Of a stretch of 64,000 bases of DNA, positions 62,146 to 64,000 are shown piece by piece. Below the pieces are notes generated by a model. The model was not told the origin of the DNA and did no database searches. It saw only the letters and a program-made list of their open reading frames with translations. Position 1 is the first letter of the stretch. The number at the start of each line of letters is the position of its first letter. Source of the stretch: Globicatella sulfidifaciens DSM 15739 (GTDB taxonomy: Bacteria > Bacillota > Bacilli > Lactobacillales > Aerococcaceae). The DNA is taken from contig NZ_FUWO01000011.1 in the NCBI RefSeq assembly GCF_900167405.1, positions 9,557-73,556 of the forward strand, given 5' to 3'. The position numbers were made by a program, and so were the translations under genes.

Positions 62146-64000
62146 TTATTTTTGTAATAAACTAATAAATATATTCACCAACTGCTTATAGTCTGGTTGT
62201 TGTAACAGCAAAGCTTGTGCCATTTCATTATTAACAAAATCAACCAAACAAGGTGAAATGTACTTCATTTTTTCATTGCTACCTTTTGATGGCGATAGCA
62301 AAAAGATAAAACGTACAGACGGATGTTCTTCACTCCAATATAATGGTTCTTTACAAATCCCCACCACGACTTGTTCGGTTAAACTCATTGGAACTGTTGG
62401 ATGAGGAAAAGCTAAACGTTCTCCATAAACTACTGGACTATACGTTTCACGTAAACCTAATTGATGCATCATCTGATCTTTAAAATCAGGTTTTTCGGCC
62501 TCATTAAGTAATAAAATCATTTGTTCTAAAGCGGTATTTTTATCGATAATTTCTTCAAAATAAACAAATTTTTCCTTACTAAAAATTTCTTTTGCAATTT
62601 GCTCTGCTTTAATTTTTTCTAAAGCTACTTTTTGATGGGGTTCATTTTGACGAGTTGAGCTAGTCCGAATATATTGTCTAATTTCACGTACTTCATCTGA
62701 AGTTAGAAAGACACTCACATGTACGACCGGTGTTAAAAACAGTAAATTCGATAAGTTAATTGAAGAAATGATTAAGTCAATCCCTTTCAATCGTTCTTCA
62801 TTCACTTCATAATAGCCAACAACATCCACAATTTTGATGCTTCCTCCAAACTCATTTTCTAGTCGATTCTTCAGCATCATCGCACTTCCAGTTCCAGTTG
62901 CACATACAACCAGCACCTGCAGTTTATTGCGGTTTACATCACGTTCAATGGCGGCTAATACATGGATTGCAATATACGCCCACTCGTCATCTAACAATTC
63001 TTGTTCTTCTAATAATGGCATCTTAGCAAAATATTTTTTAGTTATCGCTAATATTTCTGGAAACTTAGTTTTAATCTCTTCAACTAAAGGATTTGATAAT
63101 TGAATTTTATTCTTTAATCGAATGATCAGTGGATGGAAATGCGCTGTTAAGCCATTGATTAAAACCGTATCCGTCACTAAATTCATTTCGATTTCCTGAG
63201 AGATAGCTTCCAAAACATTCAGTATTTGATTATTTAGACTATTTTGTTCATCTTTACTTTTATCAACTTCTTGTGTTAACTGAGTTTGCTTAACTTTTAA
63301 ATGTAAGGCTATATAATTCGCTTCCTCAATTGGAAACTTTACATTAAAAGCAGTCTCTAAGCGATATAAAATTCTTAAAGCTACTTCGTATTCTTTGGAT
63401 TTTTGAATATCTGGGGCAACTTTAAATTCTTTGATTGAATACCCCGTGCGGATACGCTTAATCATTAAGGCAATATGTAACACCAGATTATGCACAACAT
63501 AGTCCGATAATTTTAATAAAGCATCTCGACACTCATCAATTACTACAATAGTAATTTCAGCAAAATTAATCTCTGATAACAACGTGCCACCAACAAAAGC
63601 AAACATAGAATCATCAAAAGTATCAATAAAGAAATAGTCCATCATAAAATGACGAATATCCGACTCGACCCCTTCAATTCGAATGCCATCTTTATTATTT
63701 AACAATTGTAAACCATAGCCTTGTACCTGTTGACGAATATCGTTTAAGACATTGGTTAAAGTTGTTTTACTAATATAAAGTTCATCGGCTAAATCATCAA
63801 ACAACAATGGCGCATCATTAAAAAATAATTTATTTAACACATAATGCTGACGATCGGTTGACTCTTCAACTTGGGTAATATCCGTCATTGACTTCTTGGA
63901 AGTTAATGTTTCTTGCCAAAAAATTTCAAATTCTAAAGCATGAGTGATTTCTAAAAGATAACCATTCCCGGGTTTAGAGATTAAACGAGCACCATGAGCT
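62146..64000 (-). CDS. licR: LicR/BglG-type PTS-regulated activator (partial at right edge)
   Basis: Multi-domain transcription activator, cut by the window edge. The frame continues upstream of the ATG at 63888 (AHGARLISKPGNGYLLEITHA...), so the true start lies beyond 64000. Domains in order: HTH (TLTNVLNDIRQQVQGYGLQL), PRD1 with HNLVLHIALMIKRI, PRD2 with LINGLTAHFHPLIIRLKN, an EIIB-like domain with Cys in LQVLVVCATGTGSAMML and a C-terminal EIIA (fructose/mannitol type) domain with YGERLAFPHPTVPM. It should activate the downstream PTS genes when its substrate is present. Confidence 0.92.
   Translation of the reverse strand, partial: AHGARLISKPGNGYLLEITHALEFEIFWQETLTSKKSMTDITQVEESTDRQHYVLNKLFFNDAPLLFDDLADELYISKTTLTNVLNDIRQQVQGYGLQLLNNKDGIRIEGVESDIRHFMMDYFFIDTFDDSMFAFVGGTLLSEINFAEITIVVIDECRDALLKLSDYVVHNLVLHIALMIKRIRTGYSIKEFKVAPDIQKSKEYEVALRILYRLETAFNVKFPIEEANYIALHLKVKQTQLTQEVDKSKDEQNSLNNQILNVLEAISQEIEMNLVTDTVLINGLTAHFHPLIIRLKNKIQLSNPLVEEIKTKFPEILAITKKYFAKMPLLEEQELLDDEWAYIAIHVLAAIERDVNRNKLQVLVVCATGTGSAMMLKNRLENEFGGSIKIVDVVGYYEVNEERLKGIDLIISSINLSNLLFLTPVVHVSVFLTSDEVREIRQYIRTSSTRQNEPHQKVALEKIKAEQIAKEIFSKEKFVYFEEIIDKNTALEQMILLLNEAEKPDFKDQMMHQLGLRETYSPVVYGERLAFPHPTVPMSLTEQVVVGICKEPLYWSEEHPSVRFIFLLSPSKGSNEKMKYISPCLVDFVNNEMAQALLLQQPDYKQLVNIFISLLQK

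Overview
The window looks like a chromosome segment of a low-GC Gram-positive bacterium of the order Lactobacillales. Supporting signs are strong AGGAGG-type ribosome binding sites, an A/T-rich CGT/TTA-biased codon usage, a class A sortase, lipobox lipoproteins, a threonyl-tRNA synthetase T-box leader and a LicR-type PTS operon. A coccus of the Aerococcaceae/Carnobacteriaceae type would fit, but I cannot name the species from the sequence alone.

Layout. 1-8.7 kb is core genome: murB, a GNAT acetyltransferase and tsaE, a DUF4430 lipoprotein, gmk-rpoZ, proC, a VOC protein, gdhA and a DUF1275 membrane protein. 8.8-28.9 kb is a composite accessory island. It begins with mobilisation debris (a 47-aa SHOCT-like ORF, an oriT-like cluster of inverted repeats, mobC without a relaxase). 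Next is an eight-gene defence locus, all on the minus strand, running from a promoter/operator near 22.3 kb down to 9.95 kb. Then come prophage debris (terS with a nonsense codon, terL with a frameshift), a gene truncated by an ISL3-family element, a group II intron nested inside that element, and tRNA-Arg(UCU). 29-64 kb is core genome again: def, hflX-miaA, a TPR/HhH-like protein, thrE split genes with DUF1858/DUF438, sortase, a MarR-controlled FMN reductase, a NatAB-type ABC exporter, an L,D-transpeptidase, a MerR regulator, a gluconokinase-like FGGY kinase, T-box-thrS, nagA, an S41 peptidase, a yihY-rodA-gcvH-like-ndpA operon, a histidine phosphatase and a cellobiose-type PTS operon under a LicR-like regulator that runs off the right edge.

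The defence locus is the most interesting part. In transcription order it encodes: (1) an HsdM-HsdS-like fusion whose methyltransferase motif IV reads NMPM instead of NPPF/Y; (2) a 173-aa partner; (3-5) a canonical-looking type I system HsdM, HsdS and HsdR; (6) a GHKL (HSP90/MutL-like) ATPase; (7) a 289-aa protein of unknown function; (8) a 274-aa protein resembling DUF6339. Genes 6-8 are translationally coupled to each other and follow hsdR after 98 bp. My reading (inference) is a type I restriction system extended by a degenerate methylase/specificity sensor at one end and a GHKL-ATPase effector module at the other.

The core genome also carries several families of hairpin-rich intergenic repeats: a ~63-bp unit present 2x, 5x and 1x; an 80-90-bp unit 3x; a 34-bp-period array; a ~42-bp-period array; and a 147-bp MITE-like palindrome. 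The PTS EIIC gene has lost its N-terminal half at a junction directly behind bglA, so the beta-glucoside uptake system encoded here is probably not functional on its own.
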